From NCBI GenBank assembly GCA_963832245.1, contig CAWHTG010000003.1:248001-312000 (forward strand): a stretch of 64,000 nucleotides of DNA. The letters are read 5' to 3'. Made by a program: the position numbers and the translations under genes. A model generated the notes under the pieces. The model saw nothing but the letters and a program-made list of their open reading frames with translations. It was not told the DNA's origin and did no database searches. Of this stretch, positions 25,190 through 34,314 are shown in pieces; the first letter of the stretch is position 1, and every line of letters starts with the position of its first letter. Source of the DNA: JABDBE01 sp963832245 (GTDB taxonomy: Bacteria; Acidobacteriota; Terriglobia; Terriglobales; Acidobacteriaceae).

Positions 25190-26458
25190 TTACTCCTGCC
25201 GCAGCGCTTCGACAGGCTGCAACATCGCCGCTTTGCGCGCGGGATAAAGTCCCGCAATCACCCCCGCCAACGTCAAACTGCCAATCGCCAGGATTGCCGA
25301 CATCGGAACAATTTTGGGCGGATCAAATCCTCCCGGCCCTTGCTGCGTCCCCAGTACGGCCATCAATCCAGCCGCGAATCCCATGCCGATTAGCCCGCTG
25401 AACAGCGTGAGCAGTGTTCCTTCCAGAAAAAACTGAAGCAGAATGCTGTGGTTGGTCGCGCCCAGGGCCTTGAGCAATCCAATCTCCCGCGTACGCTCGC
25501 TCACGGTCACCAGCATGATGTTGATCACGCCAATCGCGCCCAGCGCCAACGTGACCAGTCCAACCGCGCCCAAAAACATGTTCATAGCGTCGAAAATCAA
25601 ACCAATCGCTTTCGAATTCTGAATCGTGTCCCAACCTTCGAAGGCATTCTTGTCGCGATAATCAAAATCGTGATTGCGGGCAATCAGCTTGCGAACTTCA
25701 TCCTGGGCAATCAGGTGTTCGTCGGTCAGGCGCGGCTGGTAATTAATGAACGAAATGGAGTTCTCATGGTTCTCGCCTTTGAGCGGGAAGAAGGTGGCCA
25801 TCACGCGGTAGGGGATGTAGCCCCGCATGTTCGTCGAGTTATCGTCACCGCGGCCCACGCGCTGCACCGTGCCGACCACTTCAAAGCTGATGTCGTTCAG
25901 AATGATAGTTGCGCCCAAGGCGGGACGGCCGGGGAACAGGTTCTTGACCAGTTCATCGCCCAGAACGATGACGTTGCGTCTCTGCGTTTCGTCCAGGCTA
26001 TTGAGCCAGCGCCCTGAATTAAGGGGAAGATAACGGATGTCGCTGAACTGGGGCTCCACTCCCGCGATCTCTCCATTCGCGCTGGCAAACTCGCTCACGG
26101 CCCGCACATCCGGGCGCACCAGCACCGGAGAAGCATTGCGCACGTGCGGCGCTTCTTTGCGGATGTCCAAATAGTCCTGATAGGTCAGCAAGTAATTGCG
26201 CGCCGAGTTCATGCTGCCTTGTACCGCTGGAGCACGCCCCGGAAAGATGAACATGATGTCCTTGCCGTACTGCGCCAGTTCGCGCTTGTTACCCGAGCGG
26301 AAACCTTCCCCCAGGCCTACGAGCAGCAGCAAAGATCCCACGCCCCAGGCGATGCCGAACATAGTCAGGAATGAGCGCAGCTTGTGCGCCCAGAGGGTGC
26401 GGAAGATTTGCGCGAAAATGTCCAAAAGCATCCGCATAGTTTCCAAAAGCATCCGCAT
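25190..26458 (-). CDS. ABC transporter permease, MacB/FtsX type
   Basis: The 422-residue protein is a paralogue of the downstream permease: RTLWAHKLRSFLTMFGIAWG at the first helix, a long periplasmic core, LALGAIGVINIMLVTVSERT with REIGLLKALGATNHSILLQF, and the end PARKAAMLQPVEALRQE. The two may form a heterodimer. The beginning is unusual: a perfect 21-nt tandem duplication (26421-26462) repeats the start codon and six following codons (MRMLLET, then MRMLLDI), so initiation can occur at 26458 or 26437. No Shine-Dalgarno precedes either. Confidence 0.92.
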   Translation of the reverse strand: MRMLLETMRMLLDIFAQIFRTLWAHKLRSFLTMFGIAWGVGSLLLLVGLGEGFRSGNKRELAQYGKDIMFIFPGRAPAVQGSMNSARNYLLTYQDYLDIRKEAPHVRNASPVLVRPDVRAVSEFASANGEIAGVEPQFSDIRYLPLNSGRWLNSLDETQRRNVIVLGDELVKNLFPGRPALGATIILNDISFEVVGTVQRVGRGDDNSTNMRGYIPYRVMATFFPLKGENHENSISFINYQPRLTDEHLIAQDEVRKLIARNHDFDYRDKNAFEGWDTIQNSKAIGLIFDAMNMFLGAVGLVTLALGAIGVINIMLVTVSERTREIGLLKALGATNHSILLQFFLEGTLLTLFSGLIGMGFAAGLMAVLGTQQGPGGFDPPKIVPMSAILAIGSLTLAGVIAGLYPARKAAMLQPVEALRQE

Positions 26459-26462
26459 AGTT
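26421..26462. repeat. 21-nt perfect tandem duplication over a start codon
   Basis: Two identical 21-nt units (26421-26441 and 26442-26462) duplicate the ATG and first codons of the upstream permease gene in frame. Confidence 0.95.
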
Positions 26463-26632
26463 AAGGATACGCATATTTGACGGATTTAGTTCGGAGTTAG
26501 GTAGCAAGGTCGAAATCAGTCCCGTACTCGCAATTGGCTCACCAAGGTCTAAAAACAGCTCACAGTTGCTGCGTATTATCGCGGCGTCATAGACGGGATA
26601 ACACGCTATTCTTCCCTAAGGGGTTAGCGGCC

Positions 26633-27313
26633 TTACAACTGCCGCCACACGTCCTTGAAGTCGAAGAAACCCTTTTTCCCGGCCAGCCACTCGGCAGCCC
26701 GCACGGCGCCTTCCGCGAATCCATGGCGCGACTTGGCATCATGGCAAAGGTAGATCGTGTCGCTGGGAGAATCGAGCACCAGTTCATGCATCCCGACCAC
26801 GTCGCCCTCGCGAAACGAGGTGATTTCGAGCTCGTTTCCACAGGCGTCCTGAATAATTCTTTGCAGGGCGAGAGCAGTGCCCGACGGCGCATCTTTTTTT
26901 TGCGCGTGATGGCGCTCGAAGATCTGTCCAAAATACTCGTGCTGCAGCGCCGCCGCGGCATTGCGCACAACCTCAAAAAAAAGATTTACGCCGATGGAAA
27001 AATTCGCACCGTACAGCAGCCCGGTACCGCCCTGTTCCACCAATTGCCGGATACGCGGCAGTTCGCCATACCAACCGGTGGTTCCGACCACGACGCTTTT
27101 CCCCGCATGAATGCAGGCCTCTATGTGCTCGAGGACCACGCGAGGTGTCGTGAAATCGATGACCATGTCGCACGAGGCCAGCTTTATTGGCGTCAAAGCC
27201 GAGGCTTTTGGATTCTCGGCGGCGCCGCAGACATTCACCTGGTGCCCGCGCTGGCGCGCCACTTCCGCCACCACCGACCCTGTCTTGCCCCGGCCTAAGA
27301 TAAGAAAATTCAA
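26633..27313 (-). CDS. dapB: 4-hydroxy-tetrahydrodipicolinate reductase DapB
   Basis: DapB reduces the product of DapA with NAD(P)H in lysine and diaminopimelate synthesis. The protein shows a Rossmann start (LNFLILGRGKTGSVVAEVA), VIDFTTPRVVLEHIEACI, VVVGTTGWYGE, GANFSIGVNLFF, and the catalytic segment FERHHAQKKDAPSGTAL (His-His, Lys, and the PSGTA loop). With the TTG start at 27313 it has 226 residues, shorter than the 270 of E. coli. The frame remains open to 27391, but that extension is basic and partly made of a 22-bp palindrome (27380-27401). It follows lysC and asd, so three steps from aspartate are clustered. Confidence 0.9.
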   Translation of the reverse strand: MNFLILGRGKTGSVVAEVARQRGHQVNVCGAAENPKASALTPIKLASCDMVIDFTTPRVVLEHIEACIHAGKSVVVGTTGWYGELPRIRQLVEQGGTGLLYGANFSIGVNLFFEVVRNAAAALQHEYFGQIFERHHAQKKDAPSGTALALQRIIQDACGNELEITSFREGDVVGMHELVLDSPSDTIYLCHDAKSRHGFAEGAVRAAEWLAGKKGFFDFKDVWRQL

Positions 27314-27379
27314 AGCAAAGATCTTTCTGCCTGCTCTGCCGCAGTTCTTAGCGCGTCGTTTGATTTGTTGCCTGCAATG

Positions 27380-27401
27380 GCGACGTTGCAAGCAACGTCG
27401 C
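27380..27401. repeat. 22-bp near-perfect palindrome between lysC and dapB
   Basis: GCGACGTTGC (27380-27389) and GCAACGTCGC (27392-27401) are exact reverse complements with two central A. It could form a hairpin in the asd-lysC-dapB mRNA. No T tract follows, so it is not a terminator. Confidence 0.8.
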
Positions 27402-27412
27402 TACAGCTTTGA

Positions 27413-28786
27413 TCAAGCAAACACCTCTGCGTCCAACTCCGAAAAAAATGTCTTATGCAATCGGCGAACAACTTGCGGCACGTCGTCCTCTTCAATCACG
27501 AAGGTAAGATTGATCTCCGAAGCCCCTTGCGAAATCATGCGAATCTTCACGTCGGAGAGCTCTCCGAATACGCGCGCCGCAATTCCCGGAGTCTCCCTGA
27601 GATTCTCCCCCACCAGACAGACAATGGCCTTGCGGCCTTCATACTTTACATCCGCTAACTTGGCCAGATCCGCTGCCAGCGCCGGAATCGACTCATTGGA
27701 ATCCACCGTCAGCGATACACTCACTTCCGAAGTGGAAACCACATCCACGGCCACTCGATGCCGGTCAAAAGCCTCAAAGATCGCCCGCAAAAAACCGTGA
27801 GCCAGGAGCATCCTCGGAGCCGCGACATCAATAATGGTAATCCGTTTCTTGGCGGCAATGGCCTTGAAAGAATTCCGGCAATGGGGCACTCGGGCGGAAA
27901 TGCGGGTCCCTTCGCAATCAGGATTACGAGAGTTCAGCACATACACAGGAATATTTTTTTGAATGGCCGGCAACACGGTCGCCGGGTGTAAAACCTTCGC
28001 GCCAAAGTAAGCCAACTCCGCCGCCTCGTCGAAGCTGATGAGCTTAATCCGCCGCGCCTCCGGGCATATATTCGGATCGGTAGTCATCATTCCGTCCACG
28101 TCGGTCCAGATCTCGATACGCTCGGCGCCCAGCCCCGCGCCAACAATTGCCGCGGAGTAATCGGATCCACCGCGTCCGATGGTGGTAGTGATCCCCGCCT
28201 TGGTAGCGCCGATGAAGCCGCCCATCACCGGCACCCGGCTTTTATCCAGCACAGTCTGTACCTTCGACTTGAGCCGTTGGTTGGTCTCTTCCATCAACGG
28301 AGCAGCCCGCGTGTGCTCATCATTGGTGACAACGCACTCGCGCGAATCCACCATAGTGGAATCGAGCCCGTGCGCCGAAAATGCAGCGGTGACAATCCTG
28401 CTGGAAAGAATCTCACCGAATGCGGCAACGTGATCGGTAGTGCGTGGCGTCAGCTCGCCTACCGCCGCGATGCCGCGCAAGAGCTCGTCCAGCGCTTCGA
28501 AGTAAACTCCCAAGTCCCCATGAAACTCAGTGAACAGGGCAGTACCGAGCAGTTCGCCGGCGGTGTTGTAGTGCCGCTCGCGGAGGGAACGGGAAAGACT
28601 GAGTGCAGTTTTGCGATCGCCATTCCCGGCCGCGCGCGCCATCGCCAGCAACTGGTCGGTAACCTTGGCCATGGCGCTGACCACCACCACCGGCTTTTGC
28701 GCCAGCCGTCCTTGAACAATAGTGGCGGCCCGCTCGATTGCCTTGGCATCCTGCACCGAAGTGCCGCCAAACTTCATCACGATCAT
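27413..28786 (-). CDS. lysC: Aspartate kinase LysC
   Basis: LysC makes aspartyl phosphate, the first step to lysine, threonine, methionine and diaminopimelate. The product starts MIVMKFGGTSVQDAKAIERA, with the KFGGTS kinase signature. It has GGFIGATKAGITTTIGRGGS and DYSAAIVGAGLGAERIEIWT (substrate and ATP sites). The C-terminal 140 residues contain two ACT modules (ITIIDVAAPRMLLAHGFLR and VKIRMISQGASEINLTFVI), so it should be feedback-controlled by an amino acid. The chosen ATG at 28786 has GAGGTG 9 nt upstream; an in-frame GTG at 28798 is inside that region. It lies between asd and dapB. Confidence 0.95.
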   Translation of the reverse strand: MIVMKFGGTSVQDAKAIERAATIVQGRLAQKPVVVVSAMAKVTDQLLAMARAAGNGDRKTALSLSRSLRERHYNTAGELLGTALFTEFHGDLGVYFEALDELLRGIAAVGELTPRTTDHVAAFGEILSSRIVTAAFSAHGLDSTMVDSRECVVTNDEHTRAAPLMEETNQRLKSKVQTVLDKSRVPVMGGFIGATKAGITTTIGRGGSDYSAAIVGAGLGAERIEIWTDVDGMMTTDPNICPEARRIKLISFDEAAELAYFGAKVLHPATVLPAIQKNIPVYVLNSRNPDCEGTRISARVPHCRNSFKAIAAKKRITIIDVAAPRMLLAHGFLRAIFEAFDRHRVAVDVVSTSEVSVSLTVDSNESIPALAADLAKLADVKYEGRKAIVCLVGENLRETPGIAARVFGELSDVKIRMISQGASEINLTFVIEEDDVPQVVRRLHKTFFSELDAEVFA

Positions 28787-28859
28787 CGGCCGAAGCACCT
28801 CGGGTGCGGATGCACACGAATCCGCGCACTAGTTCTGCTGCCTGCGCACGTGCGGCTCT

Positions 28860-29912
28860 TCAATCGAGGTAACCCCGCACTTTGAGCAACTCAGCGTTCA
28901 GCAAGGCAGCGCCCGCAGCACCTCGAATGGTGTTGTGGGAAAGCACGGTGAACTTCCAATCTAGGACGCCACATGGCCGCAACCGTCCGACTGTAGCCGT
29001 CATCCCGTTGCCTGACTCCACATCGAACCGTGGCTGCGGCCGGTCCGCAGATTCTGTGTAACGCACCGGCTGTTCCGGGGCGCTGGGCAGCCGCAATTCC
29101 TGCGGCACGCCGCGGAATTGATTCCACGCTTTGATAATCTCCTCCGGCCGCGCCTTCTTTTTCAGCTTCACCGCTACTGATTCAGTGTGCCCATCTTCCA
29201 CGGCTACGCGATTGCATTGCGCACTCATGGCGAATTCGGCGGGCACGAAACCTGACCCATTCAGCCGTCCCAGAAGTTTGCGCGTCTCCTCCTCCATTTT
29301 TTCTTCTTCCTTCGAAATATATGGGATCACATTGGCCAGAATGTCGAGCGAGGCCACACCCGGATATCCCGCGCCACTGACGGCTTGCATGGTCACCGCC
29401 GTCACCGTCTCGAGGCCAAATACGTCTTGCAAAGGCTTGAGCGCCATCACCAGCCCGATCGCGGAGCAGTTCGGATTCGTGACCACAAAGCCGCCAGACT
29501 TCTTTCGCCAGCTCTGGCACTCGATCATTTGAATGTGATCGGGATTCACCTCTGGAATCACCAGCGGCACGTCGCTCTGCATCCGCAGCGCGCTGGAGTT
29601 GGTGACCACAGCGCAACCGGCGGCCGCAAAGCGGGGTTCCATTTCGGCGGCAATCGAAGCATCTAAAGCGGCAAAGATAATCTTTGGAGCGCCCTCCGGG
29701 CCCGCCGGCGATACCCGCATTTCCGCCACGCGCGGAGGTATCGGCGTCCTCATCTTCCAGCGCGTCACTTCTCCGTACACTCGTCCTTCCGAGCGGTCCG
29801 AAGCCGCCAGCCATGCCACCTCGAACCACGGATGGTGCTCCAACATTTGCACAAAGCGCTGCCCCACCATTCCGGTCGCGCCCAAAATTCCCACCGGAGT
29901 TTTCGTCTGCAT
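28860..29912 (-). CDS. asd: Aspartate-semialdehyde dehydrogenase, archaeal/fungal-type
   Basis: Asd reduces aspartyl phosphate to the semialdehyde. From the ATG at 29912 (MQTKTPVGILGATGMVGQRF) the 350-residue protein has the NADP-binding GATGMVGQ, the catalytic cysteine in VTNPNCSAIGLVMALKPL (Cys149), SGAGYPGVASLDILAN and GHTESVAVKLKK with the base histidine. The sequence pattern and length fit the archaeal/fungal branch rather than the E. coli branch. It heads asd-lysC-dapB; the gap to lysC is 73 nt. No ribosome site is evident before the ATG. Confidence 0.94.
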   Translation of the reverse strand: MQTKTPVGILGATGMVGQRFVQMLEHHPWFEVAWLAASDRSEGRVYGEVTRWKMRTPIPPRVAEMRVSPAGPEGAPKIIFAALDASIAAEMEPRFAAAGCAVVTNSSALRMQSDVPLVIPEVNPDHIQMIECQSWRKKSGGFVVTNPNCSAIGLVMALKPLQDVFGLETVTAVTMQAVSGAGYPGVASLDILANVIPYISKEEEKMEEETRKLLGRLNGSGFVPAEFAMSAQCNRVAVEDGHTESVAVKLKKKARPEEIIKAWNQFRGVPQELRLPSAPEQPVRYTESADRPQPRFDVESGNGMTATVGRLRPCGVLDWKFTVLSHNTIRGAAGAALLNAELLKVRGYLD

Positions 29913-30471
29913 AGGTGATTGGATTTTACAACACATCATCCGTGGGATAGGCGAGGACCGTACGCACGCAGCTAGGGGTCAATGGAGGCAAGAGCGGGTT
30001 AATCAGTCGAGACTTGCTCGCCACGTCGCGTTAGCGAAGAGGAATCTGGGTTTGCGTGACGCCGAGAAGAACCCGGATTCCTCACGATGCTCAGGATGGC
30101 AAGCTGGCATGTGACAATGTGGGGGTTTGTTCGCAAACTCTACGCGGCATCGCCCTGACCGCGCTTCCCTCCACCGTCCGGTTCACCGCTGTGCTCCGGA
30201 CTCCCACCCGGTTCGGGAAAGTCCGTGTCGGAGGACTTCAGCAACGAATCCTGGTCCCGGTGTCCCAGTTGACCTTGGAAGTGTTATCGGACGGATCTCT
30301 TTCTTCCTGTTCCACAGCCCCTTTAAACCGGTCTTGATCCTTTGTCTTTGTCACAATTAATCCCCCCAGAAAAGTAAATCATGCCTATAATGACCCTACC
30401 CTCAGACTTTGAAACGTGGATATGGGCTTTCTCATGTATACGAGAAGGAATTTTAATGGAATGGAGGAAGC
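29913..30471. other. Intergenic region with inverted repeat and -10-like box
   Basis: A 559-nt stretch between divergent asd and the His-rich peptide gene. GAGGAATCTGGGTT (30039-30052) and AACCCGGATTCCTC (30070-30083) form a 14-bp stem with one mismatch around 17 nt. Next to it is GATGCTCAGGATGGCA, a piece of a repeat seen again near 41245. A TATAAT at 30386-30391 may serve the small gene at 30472. No other ORF is convincing. Confidence 0.55.
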
Positions 30472-30663
30472 ATGAAGCGACTGATTTTCACTGCGACCGT
30501 AGTTCTGTTTTCGAGTCTGGCTCTGGGTGCGCAGACCGCAACGGTGCCAGCGACGCCTAATCAGACCGAATCAACCGCAGCGCACTCGCGGCACCCTCGT
30601 AATAAACAACACAACCATCGCCATCATCCTCGTCACCACACTGGCATTAATGCCAGACGTTGA
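30472..30663 (+). CDS. Small exported histidine-rich peptide
   Basis: The 63-residue product has a signal peptide (MKRLIFTATVVLFSSLALGA, cleavage near GAQ), a Thr/Pro linker, and a basic histidine-rich tail: AHSRHPRNKQHNHRHHPRHH, with eight or more His in 20 residues. GGAGG lies 5 nt before the ATG, one of the best ribosome sites here. The tail could bind Cu, Ni or Zn in the periplasm; this is inference from composition. It is divergent from asd and convergent with ybgF, and I know no named family. Confidence 0.75.
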   Translation: MKRLIFTATVVLFSSLALGAQTATVPATPNQTESTAAHSRHPRNKQHNHRHHPRHHTGINARR

Positions 30664-30708
30664 TGGATGCTGCGATAGGGACAACCCGATTTTCAATCCC
30701 GCACCACC

Positions 30709-31563
30709 CTACTCAGCGCGGGTGCGCGCCGCAGTGGTTGACACTCCCAATTTGCGCAGCCGATCCTTCGCCTGCAGCGCCTCGTTCGACCGCGGATAGC
30801 GCTGGATCACATGACGAAGCTCGGCAATGCCGTCATCCTTCTTTCCCAGTTCGATGAGCGCCAGTCCTTTTTTCAAATCGGATGAAGGAGCTTTGTTGCC
30901 GGTGGGAAAGTTCTGCAGCACCTGGTCGTAGTTGGTGACGGCTTCCTGGAAGTTTCCCTGCTTGTAAGCGAGTTCAGCCAGGTAGAAGTAGGCATTACCC
31001 GCCAGGTCGGTGTTGGGATAGAACTTCACATAGTCGGAAAATTCCTGCTTCGTCAAATCATTTTTCCCCGCGTTGTAATCCCGCAGCGCGTTGTTATAGA
31101 GCACATCGGGCGGCGGAGCCTGAGCCAGGGCCTGCTGTTGTGCCTGCTGCGCTGCCTGTCCCGCGGCCACGCTTTGCTGCGCTGCCTGCATATCTTCCAG
31201 TTGCTTGCTGACTTTGGACAGGCGCGCTTTCAGTTCATCGAGAGAATCGTTCAGGGACTGAATTTGGCCGGAAAGCTGGTCGACCTTCCCGCCATTATCA
31301 TTCTGTAGTTTTTCCAGGCTACTTTGAAGCGCTGTGATCGACACCGACACTTTATTCATGCTATCGGTATTCTGGTCCATCAGATTTTTCATGACGCCCA
31401 TGCGTTCGTTGAAGGACGTTTGCATCTGCGTCATCTGATCCTGCAGGGCCTGCACCCGTGTCAGCAGTTCAACCATCTCTTTGTTTGCGCCCCAGGCTGG
31501 TGTCAGGTTTACCCAGAAGGCCATGAGCAAGACCAACACGATCGAATAGCGGTGCATTTTCAT
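30709..31563 (-). CDS. ybgF: Tol-Pal system protein YbgF/CpoB
   Basis: CpoB/YbgF coordinates peptidoglycan synthesis with Tol-driven outer-membrane constriction. From the ATG at 31563 (MKMHRYSIVLVLLMAFWVN) the protein has a signal peptide, a coiled-coil trimerisation region (about 25-140) and TPR repeats at the C-terminus (LYNNALRDYNAGKNDLTKQE, AYFYLAELAYKQGNFQEAVT, KKGLALIELGKKDDGIAEL). AAGGA is 7 nt upstream. It closes the tol cluster, 198 nt after pal, the same order as in proteobacteria. Confidence 0.92.
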   Translation of the reverse strand: MKMHRYSIVLVLLMAFWVNLTPAWGANKEMVELLTRVQALQDQMTQMQTSFNERMGVMKNLMDQNTDSMNKVSVSITALQSSLEKLQNDNGGKVDQLSGQIQSLNDSLDELKARLSKVSKQLEDMQAAQQSVAAGQAAQQAQQQALAQAPPPDVLYNNALRDYNAGKNDLTKQEFSDYVKFYPNTDLAGNAYFYLAELAYKQGNFQEAVTNYDQVLQNFPTGNKAPSSDLKKGLALIELGKKDDGIAELRHVIQRYPRSNEALQAKDRLRKLGVSTTAARTRAE

Positions 31564-31761
31564 AACGTATTCCTTGAGTTGCAAAAGCCACCAGTTGTAG
31601 GAAAGGATGCAGAAAATGGCAGCATCCCGCCCCTCACAATCCTCTACTATGAAGGATAGCGCGGTTCAGACGTAGTTGTCTCGGAGCTCCCGTCGGCGCG
31701 GGCAGCTTGGCCGAAATAATAACTGAGGAGCGGGCCACACCTCGACCCGCCCCGCAAACGA

Positions 31762-32496
31762 CTATTTCTGATAGACGAAATGGCCGCGGCGATTCTGCTG
31801 CCAACAGGCCTCGTTGGATTCGGTGCAGAACGGCTTCTCCTTGCCGTAGCTGATCGTCTTGATAGCGCTGGCGCTGACTCCGCCCGCCACCAACGCGCTC
31901 TGCACGGCGCCCGCACGGCTGTCGCCCAAAGCCAGGTTGTATTCGGTCGACCCGCGCTCGTCGCAGTGTCCCTCGACCACGAAGTGGATGTTGGGATGCT
32001 GCTGCAGGAAAGCGACATCCGCCTGGATCGAACTTTGCTGGTCAGGCCGAATATCGGATTTGTCGTAATCAAAGTAGATGTCTTTGATGTTCTGCGAGAA
32101 CAGTTCCTCCTCGGTCGGTCCAGTTGCTTGCGGAGGCGGTGGCGGAGGTTGGGTTACGGTAACCCGCGCCGTGGCCTGCTGCGTTCCTCCGGACCCTTTC
32201 GCGGTTAGCGTGTAGGTGGTCGAATCGGACGGCGTTACCTGCTGCGATCCGCTGGCCTGCACGGCTCCAATACCGTCGATGCTCACGTCCGTGGCGTTGG
32301 TTGTTTGCCAGGTGAGCGTAGTCGACTGTCCCTTTTCGACGGTGTTGGGACTTGCCGTCAGCGAAGCCGTCGGCGCTGGTGGCGGTGGCGGCGGTGGTGG
32401 TGGCGGCGGTGGTGTCTTTTTATGGCAGGCGCCCAAAAACAGAATGGCGCCCAACGCGAATACAAGGGTAATCCACTTCATTCTCTGCTGCTTCAC
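31762..32496 (-). CDS. pal: Peptidoglycan-associated lipoprotein Pal with extra Ig-like domain
   Basis: Pal anchors the outer membrane to peptidoglycan. The start is probably a GTG at 32496 with GGAGG 4 nt upstream; an internal ATG at 32481 is the alternative. Signal peptide and lipobox LFLGAC (Cys24) are followed by a run of 12 Pro, an Ig-like domain (about 45-115: LTASPNTVEKGQSTTLTW to TQQATARVTV), a second Pro tract, and the OmpA-like domain (IYFDYDKSDIRPDQQ, VEGHCDERGSTEYNLALG). In the OmpA domain, D and R of the diaminopimelate site are kept. The inserted Ig domain is not part of classic Pal. Confidence 0.95.
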   Translation of the reverse strand: MKQQRMKWITLVFALGAILFLGACHKKTPPPPPPPPPPPPAPTASLTASPNTVEKGQSTTLTWQTTNATDVSIDGIGAVQASGSQQVTPSDSTTYTLTAKGSGGTQQATARVTVTQPPPPPPQATGPTEEELFSQNIKDIYFDYDKSDIRPDQQSSIQADVAFLQQHPNIHFVVEGHCDERGSTEYNLALGDSRAGAVQSALVAGGVSASAIKTISYGKEKPFCTESNEACWQQNRRGHFVYQK

Positions 32497-32634
32497 TTTT
32501 CCTCCCTGCGTATCGCGCGCTGCTGCCCCCAACGCGCGTCAGAATCCATAGCGGGGCGGGTTCACTTCTCCGCCTCCTCCGGGCTAGTCAATCGAAAGAA
32601 TTCGCCAAACCCAATGTTTCCAGTCTTTGAACTT

Positions 32635-32744
32635 GTTTCACAAACGACATCGGGGGCACAGTTTCAGCCGTACCGCTACCGCAAATTCGTTTCACAAACG
32701 ACTTTGGGAGGGCACGGCCTTCAGCCGTGCCGCTACCCGTCAAC
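32635..32744 (+). repeat. Tandem pair of 54-nt units with TTCAG hairpin inside the tol cluster
   Basis: Unit 1 (32635-32688) and unit 2 (32689-32744) both begin GTTTCACAAACGAC and end with TTCAGCCGTRCCGCTACC. In unit 2 GGCACGGC (32711-32718) pairs with GCCGTGCC (32724-32731) over 8 bp. A further GGGCTTTAGCCCC follows. It belongs to the same hairpin family as 23839, 36441 and 56655, and lies in the 335-nt gap between tolB and pal. Confidence 0.8.
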
Positions 32745-32831
32745 AAGGACGCGGGCTTTAGCCCCTGAGGGACCTTCGCCTTCTCGCTGAAACATTTATG
32801 AGATGAGGCCCAATGTTAAACCAATCAAGCG

Positions 32832-34274
32832 TTACTTCCAACTCCAATTCGGTTGCGTATTCTTGCCGCTAAAAGTCAACTGCTTCGCGTTGCTCCCGTC
32901 AGCCAACATAGACCAGATTTGCTCGCTTCCCGAACGGCTGGACTGAAACACAATGTGCCGTCCATCCGGCGACCAAGACGGAAAATCATTTCGTCCGCCA
33001 TCGTGCGTCAGTTGCACCCACTGCTTGCTGGCCACATCCATCAGGTAGAGATCCTCCGACCCGGGAGCTCCCGGCCCGTAATGTCGCGTCCACGCCAGCG
33101 CCAGAAATTGTCCATTGGGCGACCAGGACGGCGAGACCGCATAACCCTGGTCGGTTATCCGCTGTACATTGGTGCCATCGGCTTCCATGGTGTAAACCTG
33201 CGGCAGACCCGTGCGTCCGCTGACCCAGGCAATTTGCGCATTGGTTTTGCGATTCCACACCGGCGAAACATCCGGGCCCTTTGAGGAGGTAATTCGCTTC
33301 AGATTTCCGCCCGATTGATCCGCCGTATAAATCTCTGGGTCGCCAGAGCGGGACGAAGAAAATGCCAGCTTCGTTCCGTCGCCAGACCATGCGGGCGAGA
33401 GATTCATCCCGCCAAATCTGGGAAACGTAACCAGGCGATTGAGATCCATGGAGTACATCAGGATCTCCCACCCCGATTTCGTCATGGAACTGAATGCCAT
33501 TCGCGAGCCGTCAGGCGAAATCCGCGGAGACAGCGAAATCGAATTCAGATGCGTGACCTGTCGCTGGTTGGCGCCGTCGTAGTCCATCACCCAGACTTCT
33601 TTGTGCCCGCTGCGGGTGCTCACAAAATAAATCTGGCTCTCCGCGATGCCGGGAATGCCGCCGCCCATTCGAAAGATAATCTCGTCTGCGAACTTGTGTG
33701 CGATGGTGCGAGTAGCATCGCTCGTCGCCGCATCCTGATACTGCTTGCCCAGCACCTGCGGCGAGGCGATATTCTTGACGTCATACAGCCAACCTTGCAC
33801 GGTGACGTTGTTGCCGGTCACACCCAAGTTTCCGAAAGCCAGCATCGCCGCATTGGGAGGAGGAGCATTCCAGGCGTCGAACTTTACCTCAGTTGGACTT
33901 CCCGGAATTGCGAGGGGATAGAAGCTCTTCGAAACCATATCGAAGATTCCGGCATTGTCCAGGTCATTCGAAAGAGTGTCGTTGAAAACCTTGAGCAGGT
34001 CAGGATTCTTGGCGTCCGAAGTAGAAGGTTTAAAGTCGGGAACCGCGAGACGAACCTTCTCCATCCCCAGACCGGTCCCGGTTTTGATCCAGTCCTGCTG
34101 AGCCAGACAAGGAATGGCGGTAAGATCCGCAGCAAGAAGGAACACCACTGCTGCGATCGTGCGAAATGTGATTTCGAAGTAGTGCGTGCCGGTCGTCCTC
34201 TTGCCGATACCAGCCTTCAGGCCTCTATTAATCGTATGATGAAGAACATTCAACTGAAAGTTGCCCCCGCGCAT
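32832..34274 (-). CDS. tolB: TolB beta-propeller protein
   Basis: TolB is the periplasmic partner of Pal in the Tol system. From the ATG at 34274 the product has about 480 residues: a signal segment (TIAAVVFLLAADLTAIPC), the TolB N-terminal domain (LRVFNDT-like LLKVFNDTLSNDLDNAGIF, GWLYDVKNIASPQVLG), and six PD40 propeller blades with repeated SPDGSRMAFSS, SGDPEIYTAD and SPSWSPNGQFLAL motifs. The end FSGKNTQPNWSWK is typical. An open extension to 34337 consists of the heptamer repeat at 34315 and was excluded. It overlaps nothing; pal follows after 335 nt. Confidence 0.94.
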   Translation of the reverse strand: MRGGNFQLNVLHHTINRGLKAGIGKRTTGTHYFEITFRTIAAVVFLLAADLTAIPCLAQQDWIKTGTGLGMEKVRLAVPDFKPSTSDAKNPDLLKVFNDTLSNDLDNAGIFDMVSKSFYPLAIPGSPTEVKFDAWNAPPPNAAMLAFGNLGVTGNNVTVQGWLYDVKNIASPQVLGKQYQDAATSDATRTIAHKFADEIIFRMGGGIPGIAESQIYFVSTRSGHKEVWVMDYDGANQRQVTHLNSISLSPRISPDGSRMAFSSMTKSGWEILMYSMDLNRLVTFPRFGGMNLSPAWSGDGTKLAFSSSRSGDPEIYTADQSGGNLKRITSSKGPDVSPVWNRKTNAQIAWVSGRTGLPQVYTMEADGTNVQRITDQGYAVSPSWSPNGQFLALAWTRHYGPGAPGSEDLYLMDVASKQWVQLTHDGGRNDFPSWSPDGRHIVFQSSRSGSEQIWSMLADGSNAKQLTFSGKNTQPNWSWK

Positions 34275-34314
34275 TCGTAGAATCGATTCCTTCGAGTAAC
34301 CCTCTGAGCTAAAA

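Noticed and set aside
33315..34280. 321-codon plus-strand frame
   Set aside because: Antisense to tolB; no ribosome site and an Arg/His-rich translation.
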